Part shown: positions 12,550 to 23,128 of the stretch, one piece after another
Numbering within the stretch: position 1 is the first letter of the stretch
Layout: each line of letters begins with the position of its first letter
Assembly (NCBI RefSeq): GCF_040802235.1
Contig: NC_133162.1
Coordinates: forward strand, 79,501-143,500
Source of the DNA: Manis javanica
Lineage: Eukaryota > Chordata > Mammalia > Pholidota > Manidae
Reading direction: 5' to 3'
Length of the DNA stretch: 64,000 nt
Translations under genes and position numbers: made by a program
Notes under the pieces: generated by a model
What the model was told of the DNA's origin: nothing
The model's input: the letters and a program-made list of their open reading frames with translations, nothing else
Database searches by the model: none

Positions 12550-13096
12550 GGACGGTTCTCCCAAGGTGGGCTGAGGTATTGTCTGTTTGCTAAAGAGTAA
12601 GTTAAGAATCTCACTTCTTAGGGTCCTGGGTGTTAAAATGCAATCTTATCTTTAAGATGGGATCCTTCCTGCCTTTCACTATATTGTTCGTGGCTGGGCT
12701 CACTTGCCATACTAATTGCCCAGGTTGTACATTACTTGATTAGGGGCTGGAGGAGGAAAAGCAGCATCTGGGCAAAGTTAAAGATAAACGGGGCCTTTTA
12801 GCCCGCTAAAGTAAATTTCACAACCTCATTTAATTGACACAATGAAGACACCGGCTATGCTGAGGTATTTTCTTATCTAGGGGATGTTTAAACATTCCAG
12901 GCCAGGTTACTCCTGGCTTTTCAGTTTTAACCAATCTTCACTGAAGAATGCTTATACTCCCACTTTGATATTCTACTTTAGAGAATTAATGTGACTGACT
13001 TTGCTGAATTGTTTAATACGGAGTTCTGGCGGGGGGTCTTTTTCCAGAGGCCCCCACCCTACTCTGACTACCCACGGTCCCCGTCTCAGAATCTCT
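12550..13096 (-). mobile_element. Partial ERV LTR, same family as 27,650-28,403
   Basis: Shares with the 27.65-28.40 kb LTR the phrases 'AACATTCCAGGCCA', 'TTACTCCTGGCTTTTCAG', 'CCCACCCTACTCTGACTAC' and the terminal '(C)GTCTCA'. The element's own 5' end (TGAGACGGGGACCG on the minus strand) is at the right. Its 3' end with the poly(A) signal is missing at the left, so this is a truncated copy. Confidence 0.75.
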
Positions 13097-14095
13097 GTGG
13101 CTAGTCATAAATTACTCAGCTGCAGATTACAAACAGAAAAGACAGAAAGGTGAATTTCAAAATACAAGAAAATGCACTGTCAGTCCCCAAATCAAAGTAA
13201 AGAAACTTCATTCACAAATTACCTCATGAAAAAAATTTTTATTTCAAAGGCGCTGCCTCCAGGCGGCCTCTCGCCCGCCGCCCCGCCGCGGGTCACACTT
13301 GAACCTCAGCCCGCCTGGCCCTCGCCCTCGAGGCCCCCGCTAAGAAAATCCACACACGGCAAAACGCCCACCGGCCTCCCCGTCTGCGCGGACCGTCCCG
13401 TCCCCTCCGCCCGCGGCCCCAGCCAGAGCGGCGGAAGCAGGTCGGCGGGGCGGCCCCGGGCCGAGGGGCGGAGAGCAGCCGCCCTCACCACCAGGGCCGG
13501 ACGGAGAAGCAGCGGCTACGGCGGGACCCTCCCCCACCTGCCCCGGCGAACTTCACCGACCGTTCGGAAGCCCGCGCCAGGCGCACCCGCTCCGCTCCCT
13601 CCCTTCCCGGGAGGCCCTTCTGGCGGAGCGCGCTGACTCCCGACCCCCGGCCAGGCCCCGCGAGCCCACCACCCGCGTAGGCCGCTTCCCGGCCCCGCAG
13701 GCCACGTGATGCCCGCCGAGCCACTCGCACGGCCGCCCCCTCGTCCGGCCGCCCCGCGCCCTCAGGCGAGGACAGAGGTCCCTGTGCCCCGCGGCCACGT
13801 ACCTTCCAGACCACAGAGCCGTCGCTGTCGGCTTCACCCCTGAAGCGGGGCCCGCTCTGGACCCTCCAACGCAGATACGCGGGAGCGGGAGCCGCTTCTC
13901 AGCCGAGGTGTCTTAAGTCCAGCCGGGCCAGTGGCTCCAAGTCCGGGCCGATCGCCGCCCTCCGCCAGAGAGCCAAGAAGGGGCGAGTGCGGCGCAGAGA
14001 GCCCAGCAGGCGCCAAGAGGCGATCCCAAGCCGGGGGTGGGGGGTGGGAGGGGGTGCGAGGTTGGTGCCGCCCCCACATGCGCGCCGCAGGACAG

Positions 14096-14668
14096 CGCAG
14101 CCAAGCAAGCGCGGGCCCAGAACTTCACGATCCATCAACATCTGGTCTCCGCGGGGTCCCCTGAGCGAATGGAACTGCAGGTCAGATGCGCCCGGGCAGG
14201 GCCGACGGACCGAAGCACGGAAGGAGCCGCGACGGTTGTGACTCCTCAAGGTGCTCGCGATGCTACTGACTTGAATATGGCGGGCGGCGGCACCTGCAGC
14301 TTATACGCAGCCGCTGAACTTACGTGATCTGCGCGCGCGCCCAAAGGCTGCCCGCCCCCGACTGGCGGCCCTCGCGGCCAATGAGCGAGCGGCGCCGCAG
14401 CGCAGGTAGCCATTGGGCGGGCGCGCAGAACAGGTAAGTCCGGCGGGTGCGCAGTAGCTGCAGGCGGCGGCGGCACTGCCTTATTCAACAGCCAATAGGA
14501 ACGCGAGCGCCGCCGGGAGAGCCAGTCTCCCTGGCGCCTTCCGTGCTGGTCTGCAGACCTGTCTGGGCTCTTTCGCCCCGCCGTCCCGTTTGCGCAGCGG
14601 CCCGTCGGAGACCAGATGTTGATGGACCCACCAAGTTCTGGGCCCGCGCTGTGCTTGACTTCTCCCAA
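14096..14668. repeat. Imperfect palindrome (inverted promoter duplication)
   Basis: The + strand of 14,110-14,335 aligns with the reverse complement of 14,428-14,655. Both outer arms carry GCGCGGGCCCAGAACTT, then TCCATCAACATCTGGTCTCC. Further in, both carry a CCTGCAGCT stretch, then AACTTACG or GACTTACC, then TCTGCGCGC, then CCCAAAGGCT or CCCAATGGCT. The axis is near 14,385. CCAAT-type boxes lie at about 14,377, 14,411 and 14,490. Confidence 0.85.
14334..14433. promoter_or_regulatory. Divergent first exons with mirror-image splice donors
   Basis: On the + strand, CAG|GTAAGTCC has its exon end at 14,433. On the minus strand, CAC|GTAAGTTC has its exon end at 14,334. Both donors sit at matching positions of the palindrome arms, so transcripts are predicted to leave the axis in both directions. 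The downstream exons were not recognised. Confidence 0.5.
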
Positions 14669-14700
14669 CTCCAGGGCATGTTTTTGTAGTTTGCCTGTTT

Positions 14701-16380
14701 ATTTACTGAGTTTCTTGGTTGGACACTTACAGTGAAGTCTTACTTTCTCTGCAGTATTAAGCCTCTAATGTAGAGCGCACAGCACTGCGCATGTACATAG
14801 TCACCCTGGGATGATAGTTTTATCTGGCCTCTGACTGCCCTTCTCTCTCATCGCGCACTTCAGCTATGTGCCCCTGTTGGCATCATATCCAGCTGTTAGG
14901 TGCTTGGGAAGAGGATTATCCAATTGTCTTTTTACCATAAAACTTGAATATTAAAAAAAATAGTTACACTGGCTTCTGTGGATTAATTCTATCATTAAAT
15001 AAAATTTGAGATTGCCTCAGTATTGCATAATTTTGCATTGGTGTAGGTCAAATCATATTGCTTAAAGAGTTTGTACATAAAGAATTAAATCACATATGAG
15101 ATACATGTAAATCCCATGCTTACAGGTTTATAAATTCCATCACGGCATTAACAATTGTAGATATTTTCATACATTTCCTACTTTCTATTAAGATAAAAAA
15201 TTTAAAGAAAAATGTTATTTTTTCCTCAGAATTATTAAAATACCTGCTTTTCTATTATGATTTATTTCTTGCTCACTTCTAAAATGATTTATGAAATTAT
15301 TTTAAATGGTGAATGCTAAGATATTTAAATTTTCATAAATAATTAGACAAGCAATTAAGAGCTGGCTTCTGGTTGTTAGTCTGAGCTGAAGCTAACAAAG
15401 TTATAAAATATTAACATATCTGGAAGAAGAGTTGCTTGATTTCATCTTTATATGAAAATGTCTGTGATCCTAGAGGCTGCCATGTGAAAATTAAAGCGCA
15501 TAGAATTTAGAATCTTATGAACACTCTAATTGAGCCCAGGCCCCAGATGATGCACATTAACATCTGTGACAGTTGACCCTCAGGAGCCCTTTTGCATTCT
15601 AACAAACCCTAACCAATCCTCAGACCAATTTCATGTTCGGAAGGCTGTTTCTCCTATTGAGAAAAATGCTCCCTTCTTATACCTTTCATTGACTAGCCTG
15701 TCTTCTGATAAAATCCAGATCAACTATTTTCTCATATTCTAAAGAAGAACATTGATGTAGGACTGAAAAAATGTAACTGTATGAGACTCACAAATAAGCC
15801 CACTTACGAGGAAACATACCAGTTAGTAGGCTCTTGGCCACAATGAATAGTATATGGGCCATAATGTGGCTTAAACAGTGGGGTTTATTAATAAATCTCA
15901 TTTTTTGAGAACTCTGGAGGTAGGTAATTGCAGAGACAGTTAACACAGCAGCTTTGGAGCAGCTTCTGTCCTTGTGAATATGTATGCACAAGTATTACAT
16001 CCTTACTAAATGTAGCTAAAAGGCAGGGAATGGAGGGAACTTTCTTTGTATCCAGAACCTTTTATCCCGTTAAGACACAGAAGAAGATTCCTCTTTTGTG
16101 TCAATGGCCAGGACTGGGCCACCTGTCACCTCTGAACTCACTGTTAAAGGTAAATGAGGTTATCATGATGGAGTAGAAGTTAAGCCAATCAATACTCATG
16201 GGGAATCAGGCACAATGTCTCTTAACTAGACAAAATTGGGATTCTACCCCCAAGAACAAGAACAGAATAGCTGTTGGTTAGTCAGCTCACAGACTCTACC
16301 AAAATATCTTAATCCAAATTTGAAAATCAAGCACTATAATAAATTGATCTTTTTTTCCTCATAGATCCTATGACAAAGTA
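14701..16380. other. AT-rich, no recognised gene
   Basis: AT-rich, repeat-poor sequence right of the CpG island. I found no exon with a recognisable protein. It could be intronic to a transcript starting at the island. Confidence 0.4.
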
Positions 16381-16778
16381 TGCTTTTATAAGATTTGAGA
16401 TATACTTCATACACATAAAATTTACCCACTTAAAGTGTACAGTGGTTTTTAGTGTATTCACAGCCATGCAAACATCACAGCTTAATTTAGAACATTTCCA
16501 TCACCCTAAAAACAAACCCCATACATATTAGCAGTAATTCCCCACTCTCTCCCTGACTCAGCACTGGGCAACCCCTACCTACTTTCTGTTTCTATGAATT
16601 CGTCAATTCTGGACATTTCACATAAATGGAATCATGTAATTTGTAATCATGTGTGACAGACTTCTTTCACTTAGCATAATGGCTTGGAGGTTTGTTCATA
16701 TTGGAGCATGTATCAGTACTTCATTCTTTTTTTATTGCCAAACAATATTCCATTTTAAATAAACCCACTTTTTAAAAT
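16381..16778 (-). mobile_element. Ancient antisense LINE, left half (interrupted)
   Basis: Carries the familiar old-LINE phrases 'CACTTAAAGTGTACAGTGG', 'AACATTTCCATCACCCTAAA', 'CACTTAGCATAATGGCTTGG' and 'CAAACAATATTCCATT'. It continues after the insertion at 19,505 in the expected order, so one LINE was split. Confidence 0.75.
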
Positions 16779-17710
16779 CCATTCATCAAACTGAACAGAC
16801 AGTTCTCCAAAAAAGAAATACAGATGGCCAATAGACACATAAAAAGATGCTCCACATTGCTAATTATCAGAGAAATGCAAATTAAAACTACAATGGCTGC
16901 CAGTAAGGATGGCTGCCATCCAAAAGACAAACAACAAATGTTGGTGAGGCTCTGGAGAAAGGGGAACCCTCCTACACTGCTGGTGGGAATGTAAATTAGT
17001 TCAACCATTGTGGAAAGCAGTATGGAGGTACATCAAAATGCTCAAAACAGACTTACCATTTGACCCAGGAATTCCACTCCTAGAAATTTACCCTAAGAAT
17101 GCAGCAATCAAGTTTGAGAAAGACAGAAGTGCTGTTTATCGCAGCACTATTTACAATAGCCAAGAATTGGAAGCAACCTAAATGTCCATCGGTAGATGAA
17201 TGGATAAAGAAGATGTGGTACATATACACAATGGAATACTACTCAGCCATAAGAAGAAAACAAATCCTACCCCATTTGCAGCAACATGGATGGAGCTGGA
17301 GGGTATTATGCTCAGTGAAATAAGCCAGGCGGAGAAAGACAATGAACATGATTTCACTCACCTGTGGAGTATAAGAACAAAGGAAAAACTGAAGAAACAA
17401 AACAACAGTGGAATCACAGAACCCAAGAATGGACTAACGGGTACCAAAGGGAAAGGGACTGGGGAGGATGGGTGGGTAGGGAGGGATAAGGGGGGGGAGA
17501 AAAAGGGGATATTAAGATTAGCATGCATGGGGGGAGGGAGAAAGGGGAGGGCTGTACAGCACAGAGAGGACAAGTGGTGATTCTACAACATTTTGCTATG
17601 CTGATGGACAGTGACTGTAAAGTGGTTTATAGGGGGAACCTGGTATAGGGGAGAGCCTAGTAAACATAATATTCTTCATGTAAGTGTAGAATTAAGATTT
17701 AAAAAGGGGG
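16779..17710 (+). mobile_element. L1 ORF2 3' part plus 3' UTR, first half of a chimeric insertion
   Basis: Standard L1 3' end with the ACAGACAGTTCTCC, GGTGGGAATGTAAATTAGTT, GAAGCAACCTAAATGTCCAT and ACATGGATGGAGCTGG blocks and the G-rich 3' UTR. Unlike other L1 copies here, it does not end in a long poly(A) at 17,705. It passes through a short A6G8 run into retroviral sequence. Confidence 0.88.
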
Positions 17711-17869
17711 GGATTACTCCTTGATAGGATAAAACTAACTGTAAATCAATGATTAATGCATGCTTTAAATATCCTTACTTTTGATCACTTAAAGGGTGTC
17801 AGATGATCTGCTATGGAGGTACACTTTTCTGATAATATTCCTTTCTCTTAAAAAAAAAGCAGTTCCTGT

Positions 17870-17990
17870 GTGGTGACCTCCAATGAGTTCTACACAATGG
17901 TATAAAGGGCATATCAAAGTGTGGTCAAAGGGTCTGTTTGTGTTTATACAGAGGATCAAAGCCAAATTTGGCTACCCAGAAAATGAACTA
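17870..17990 (+). pseudogene. ERV integrase C-terminal fragment
   Basis: A short stretch that, read with at least one frame correction, resembles the C-terminal DNA-binding end of a retroviral integrase (valine-rich strand followed by an aromatic-Leu-Pro motif). It is broken by stops and frame changes and lies just upstream of the envelope fragment. The intervening surface-unit region is missing, consistent with a deleted or spliced retroviral RNA. Confidence 0.45.
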
Positions 17991-18054
17991 AGATACGATA
18001 TGAAGAAGAACTTCCAACATCAGCACTCTCTGGAAGAGTCATACCAGAAGATGA

Positions 18055-18549
18055 GCATTAGAAAACATCAACAAAGATCCAGGCGATGCTGCAGCTGTAG
18101 CTGCATTCATCCCACCAGTTCCTGGACTTGCCATTGGAATAAAGAAGGAGATATATAAGCTGACCTGTGCATACAGTAAAACAACAACTTTGACTGGATC
18201 TATACTGTTGGAACTCAACCAAAAAATAGGAGAAGTGCAAGTTGTAGCACTCCAAAATCTTATGACTACAGACTATCTACTGTTAAAAGAACATATGGGA
18301 TGTGAATACTCCCCAGAAATGGGTTGTTTAAATTTGTCTGATTTCTCTCAGACTGTTCAAGTTCAGTTGGACAATATCCACCATATCATAGATAAATTTT
18401 CACAAATGCCTAGGATGCCTAACTGGTTTTCTTGGTTTCACTGGAGATGGCTGGTAATTATAGGTCTGCTTTGGTTATGTAACTGTATTCCTATTATGTT
18501 AATGTGTGTATGCAATTTAATTAGTAGTTTAAAACCTATACATGCTTAA
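18055..18549 (+). pseudogene. ERV envelope transmembrane-subunit remnant
   Basis: An open stretch of about 164 codons ends at TAA 18,547-18,549. It shows a retroviral TM layout: a heptad-type helix, a disulfide loop with spacing C-x7-C and no third adjacent Cys (betaretrovirus-like rather than gammaretroviral CX6CC), a Trp-rich membrane-proximal segment, and a hydrophobic membrane span of ~23 residues near the end. The surface subunit, signal peptide and cleavage site are absent. A TGA closes the frame at 18,052-18,054. It cannot act as an entry protein as it stands. The annotatable M-initiated part starts at 18,190. Confidence 0.7.
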
Positions 18550-19509
18550 GTTACTCTACAAGAAGATATGTCAAAGAAATAATCTTCCCATGTTATCTTA
18601 TGTCTGCTACTCCTATAGCTTTTCTTCTTCCTTCCTAATTACAACCCTTAAATAGAATTCATGCCTCATATCAAATTTACCGAGTATCATAATTCTTCCA
18701 AGTGGTAAAGATACCTCAAGACAAATACTGGGCATAAAAGCCACAGGGCATAAATCTGCAAAGAAGTAAAAACCTAACCTTTTCAAACAATATGGCTTCT
18801 CTCTCACTTACCAACTTTACATTTCCCTGTATGGCCCCGGAAGATGACTGGTTAGCCAGAGACGGGTAACATTCCTCAAGGGAGGAACAACCTAAGACAG
18901 GCACAGTCACAGGGGGGCCATTAGGTGAGAAATTGGGGACCAACAGAGGTGAGGCTTAGAACCTCACCCCTCACCCCTGTTTTGAGAGAAATCTTCTGCA
19001 TCCGTGGATGTTTTGTTGCCCTTGTCTAGCTTGGATTAACACTTAGTCTACAGGCACACACCTGATCATCTAAATTTGTTCTCTTAAAGCACTAAACTAT
19101 GTTTTCTACCTTTATCTTACATCTACCTACCACTTCAGCATTTTATTAAAAAAAATAATAATAAGGGAGAAATGTGGGATTCACATATAAATCAAGTATA
19201 AAAATCAAACGAATATTCATATTTGACCTGATTGTTTATAGTTCATAATATGTGATCAAAACCGAAAGTTTCTGTGATGACTGCCCTTGTACTGTTCACC
19301 ATGTAAGAACTTATTCACTATGTAAGAATTCGTTCACCATGTAAGAACTTGTTTGTTATGCTTCAGAAGATTGGAGACTGACAAGAATTAGGCTTGGGGT
19401 TGATTAATGATTGTACATTGAGCATTGAGTCCCCTGTACAGAATTTTATTGTTGTTAACAACCATTTGATCAATAAATATGAGAGATGCCCTCTCAAAAA
19501 AAAACCCAT

Positions 19510-21350
19510 TCAGCAGTAGATGGCCATCTGCTTTGCTATCACTTTTTGGCCATTATGAACAATCCTGGTATAAGCATTTGTATGCAAGTTTTGGCATGAA
19601 CATATGTTTTCTATTCCCTTGGGTAAATACTTAGAAATGGAATTGCTGAGTCACATGGGAAGTCTATGTTTAGTATTTTAAGGGATTGCCAAACTATTTT
19701 CCAAAGCAGCTGTACCATTTTACATTCCCACTAGCAATGAATGTGAGTTCCAATATTTATGAACACATATTTATGGATACTTGTTATTGTCATCTTTTTT
19801 ACTTTAGCCATCACAGTGGATGTAAACAGGTATCTAATTGAGGTTTGATTAATTCCCTTATAACTAATGATATTGAGCATCTTTTCAAGCACTTGTTTGG
19901 CCTTTTGTGTATTTTCCCTGAATAAATGTCCATTCAATTCTTTGTCCACTTTTAAATTGTTTATGTCCTTTTGTTGTGAATTTATAAGCATTCCTTATGT
20001 ATTTTCATATAAGTCCCATGTCAGATACATGATTTGAAAATATTTTCTCCCATTCTGTAGCTTGTCTTTTCACTTCTTGACAGTGTTTATTGAAGCACAA
20101 AACATTTTAGTTTTGATATAGTCTAATTTATCTACTCTTTCTTTTATTGCTATGATTTTGGTTTGTATATATGAAATCATTGCCTAATCCAAGGTCATAA
20201 AAATTTACTTCTATAATTTCTTTTAGGAGTGTTATAGTTTTAGCTCTTACATTTAGGCCTACAATTAATTTTGAATTAATTTTCATATGTGATGACAGGT
20301 AGGGGTTCAACTTTATTGTTTCACATGTGAATACCCAGCTGTACCAGAACCATTTATTGAACAGGCTATCCTTTCCCCATTGAATGGTCTTGGAATCCTT
20401 GTTAAAAATTGACCATAAGTGTAAGGTTTTCTTTCTGGTTTTCCTCAGTTCTAGTCTATTGATTCTTATGCCAATTCTTATGCCAGTCCCACAGTGTCTT
20501 GATTATTGTAGATACTTTGTAAGCTTTCAAACTGGGAAGTGTGCATTCCCCAGCGTTTTGCTTTTTCAAAATTGTTTGTCTATTCTGGATCCCTTGCATT
20601 TCTGTATAAATTGTATGATCGTTTTGTCCATTTCTGAAAAAAATCCACGTGGGATTTTGATAGGGATTGCATTGAATCTAGTGATCAGTTTCAGAAGTAT
20701 CTCCATCTTAACTGTATTGTCTTTTGATTCACAAGTAAAGGATGTCTTTCATTATTTTGATATTTTAAAATTCTTTCAGAAGAGAGCTTTTTGTAGCTTT
20801 CAGAGCATAAGTGTTACACCTCTTTTGTTAAATGGATTCCCAAATATTCTATTTTTCATTTATTATAGACAGAATTGTTTTCTTTATTTTTGGATTGTTT
20901 TTTGCTAGTGTACAAAAATGCGATTGATTTTTTTGTATGTTGATTCTGTATCTTGACATTCTGCTGAACTTATTAGTTCTAATTGTTTTTCAGTGGCTTA
21001 TTTTGGATTTTGTGTATGTAAGATCGGGTCATCTGCAAAAAAAAAGTTGTTTTACTTCTTCCTTTCCAATCTAGATGCCTTTGTTTTTCTTGACTAGATG
21101 CTCTGGCTAGAACTTTTAATACAGTGGAATAAAATGGTGAGGATGGAACTCAGGGGGAAAGCTTTCAGTTTGTCTACATTAAATATGATGCTAGTTGTGG
21201 GTTTTCAGTAGATTCTCTTTTTATCTGGTGGAAATTCTTTTGTATTCCCTCCTAGTTTGTTGCCAAAGTACTTTTTAACAACTTTGTAAAGTAGAATCAG
21301 TTTCCATTTTCCAAAATTTCCCTTCTCCCCTTACCTTTCTCCCAATTTGC
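19510..21350 (-). mobile_element. Ancient antisense LINE, right half
   Basis: Resumes the LINE interrupted at ~16,778. It reads 'GTAGATGGCCATCTGCTTTG', 'AAATGGAATTGCTGAGTCAC', 'AACCATTTATTGAACAGGCT', 'CCATTGAATGGTCTTGG' and 'TTATGCCAGTCCCACAGTGT', phrases typical of old L1/HAL1-class elements read in antisense. The 174-codon open frame at 20,384-20,908 lies wholly within it and is an artefact of antisense LINE composition. The right end is approximate. Confidence 0.75.
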
Positions 21351-22690
21351 ATTTACTCAGAAACTTTTTATTGGGCCTATATTTAATAATAGAGTAGTTT
21401 TAATAAATTACTCAAGAATTTAATTGTCAGATAGGGGATTCTCTCTACCCACCCATTGCAGGTGCTAGAATTTCTCTCTTTTCCCCTTCTTTCTCAGTGT
21501 GAGTTACTAATAATTTATACTTACTGTAAAGCTAAGTCATTGCCTGAGGGGGACTGCATTTGAAACTTTTCTCTAGTTGATGTGTGAAAGACATTTCGTG
21601 GTTAAGGAACTTAAGGCCTCCATAATAATCACTGAGGCTGCCACCTACTCTGGTTGAGGAAAATAAACTGATAGTTGATATGAATCATCATGAGCAAAAT
21701 GGTAACAGAAAAGCTCCTTCAGAGTAGCATAGAGTAACTTCAATATTAAGTTAGGTTTCCTGTCTGTTTATGTCAGCTAGTTTTGGGGATCAACCTCTTG
21801 AGCTCTGAGTTTGGGTGACATTCAGCCTGTTAATAAATAAACAGTGGTGTGGGTGAGGTAGGCAAACCAGCTCTGCTGCCTTAGAGAGGTGCTTTACTTC
21901 CTTACAACCAACCTTCTCTCAGAAAGGATTTAGTGCCACTTAAATCAAGTGATGAGGAAATTTGGACTCTGGGAAAGTGAGGGCCAGAAAGACAAATGCA
22001 CCAGATCTGTTTGGAGCATGTGAAATCCCTACCTGGGCTCATGGGAGACCCTAGCCACTCCTGGAAGTAGATGCTACTGCGTGCTATCCAGGGAATGTGG
22101 AAGTGGCGGGTATCCCCTCTTCACATGTCTCTGCTGAGGTGAGGCTGACTTGCATCTCCCAGTATAGTGACAGTGGCTGCTCTCTCAAGTCCCACAGGTT
22201 AAGCATGTGCCTGCTCCCAAGCCCTGAGGGGGAAGTTGTGAAGTAGAAGATGTACACAACTCCTCCAGCTTTGTTCTTCCTGCCCTTCCCCAGGCACCTG
22301 GTAGATAATAAATACTTGCTGAGTGAATGGATGGGTAATTATAAACAAAAAGGTACATGAAAGGTACATAGCTAAATTTTCCAGTGACAATTTAAAGCAA
22401 GTAATTAAGGCAATCTTTCTAGAAAATCCTGGAGATACAGTAGTGGGAAAAATAAATCATTGACACAACCTCATGATATACAGACACTGGTGCAAAGACA
22501 TTAAATAAAGAACAACACAAATATATGATTACATACCTGGAATGGGTCAGCTCTCTGAGAAGAAAATCTCAGTGTACATTGACCAGGTTTTGGTCAAGGG
22601 GAGATGGACGAAAGTGAAAGAAACCACTTCCAGACTTGACCCTTGAAAACATCCCTTGGTATCCTCCAGCCCTGTCTGGTCCTGTAGCTA
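21351..22690. other. No recognised gene
   Basis: Unique-looking sequence of moderate GC. No exon or repeat was recognised. Confidence 0.4.
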
Positions 22691-23128
22691 TGTGTGTATT
22701 AAGGGTTGAATTATGTCCCCCTAAAAGCTATGTGGACGTCCTAACCTCTGGTACCTATAAATCTGGCCTCATTTGGAAATAGGGTTTTTCCAGATGTAAT
22801 CAAGTTAGGATGAAGGTCAATAGGGTGGGCCCTGATCCAGTATGGCTGATGTCCTTATAAGAAGAAGGAAATCTGGTCACAGACTCTCAAAGAGGGGAAA
22901 AGATCGCATGGAGCTGAAGGCAGAGATGGAGATGATGCTGCAGTAAACCAAGGAACACCTGAGGCTACCAGAAGCTGGACAAGCAGAAGAGGATCCTCCT
23001 GTAGAGGCTAAGGAAGGTGCACAGGCTTTCAGACAGTCTGGTGGCCTCTAGAACTGTGAGATAATACACATGTGCAGTCCAAGCCTTTCAGTTTGTGGTA
23101 CTTTGTTAGCACAGCCATGGAAAACAAC
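22691..23128 (+). mobile_element. MaLR LTR, MLT1 type
   Basis: Matches the MLT1 consensus order: 'TTGAATTATGTCCCCCTAAA', 'GTCCTAACCTCTGGTACCT', 'CTCATTTGGAAATAGGGT', 'AGGGTGGGCCCTGATCCAGT', 'GATGTCCTTATAAGAAGAAG', 'GCCTCTAGAACTGTGAGA', 'GTTTGTGGTACTTTGTTA'. It is an ancient ERVL-MaLR solo LTR. Confidence 0.88.

Larger units (their letters stand above)
13220..14700. promoter_or_regulatory. CpG island with divergent promoter core
   Basis: About 1.4 kb of CpG-dense DNA. A splice-donor-like site is readable on the minus strand at 13,804/13,803 (AAG|GTACGT), preceded by an open stretch. A minus-strand AATAAA lies within AAATAAAAATTTTTTTC at about 13,229-13,245. The core (14,096-14,668) is a large imperfect palindrome, described separately. 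I could not identify a gene product, and the many overlapping frames here are compositional. Confidence 0.75.
17715..19509 (+). mobile_element. Poly(A)-tailed ERV-derived retrocopy (longest copy)
   Basis: Retroviral remnant in the order integrase C-terminal fragment (~17,870-17,985), envelope transmembrane fragment (18,055-18,549), spacer, LTR-like 3' part (~18,925-19,493). It ends AATAAA (about 19,472), ~20 bp spacer, then nine or more A. That tail is an mRNA feature and not a proviral end. The 3' part contains three tandem 19-mers of the type TTCACCATGTAAGAACTTG (19,298-19,354). It shares its 3' end with the copies at 32.27-33.52 kb and with the micro-insertion at 46.06 kb. Confidence 0.8.

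Noticed and set aside
13172..14668. Frames of 100-154 codons in the CpG island, including one that starts in AT-rich flank
   Set aside because: Same compositional reason. The palindrome forces similar peptides on opposite strands, which shows they are by-products.
18190..18549. The envelope TM frame as a domesticated syncytin-like gene
   Set aside because: No signal peptide, surface unit or cleavage site. It lies in a poly(A)-tailed retrocopy with broken integrase next to it, and selection cannot be judged from one copy.
20384..20908. A 174-codon + strand open frame
   Set aside because: Lies entirely in an antisense old LINE with known phrases; the hydrophobic peptide comes from antisense A/T-rich sequence.
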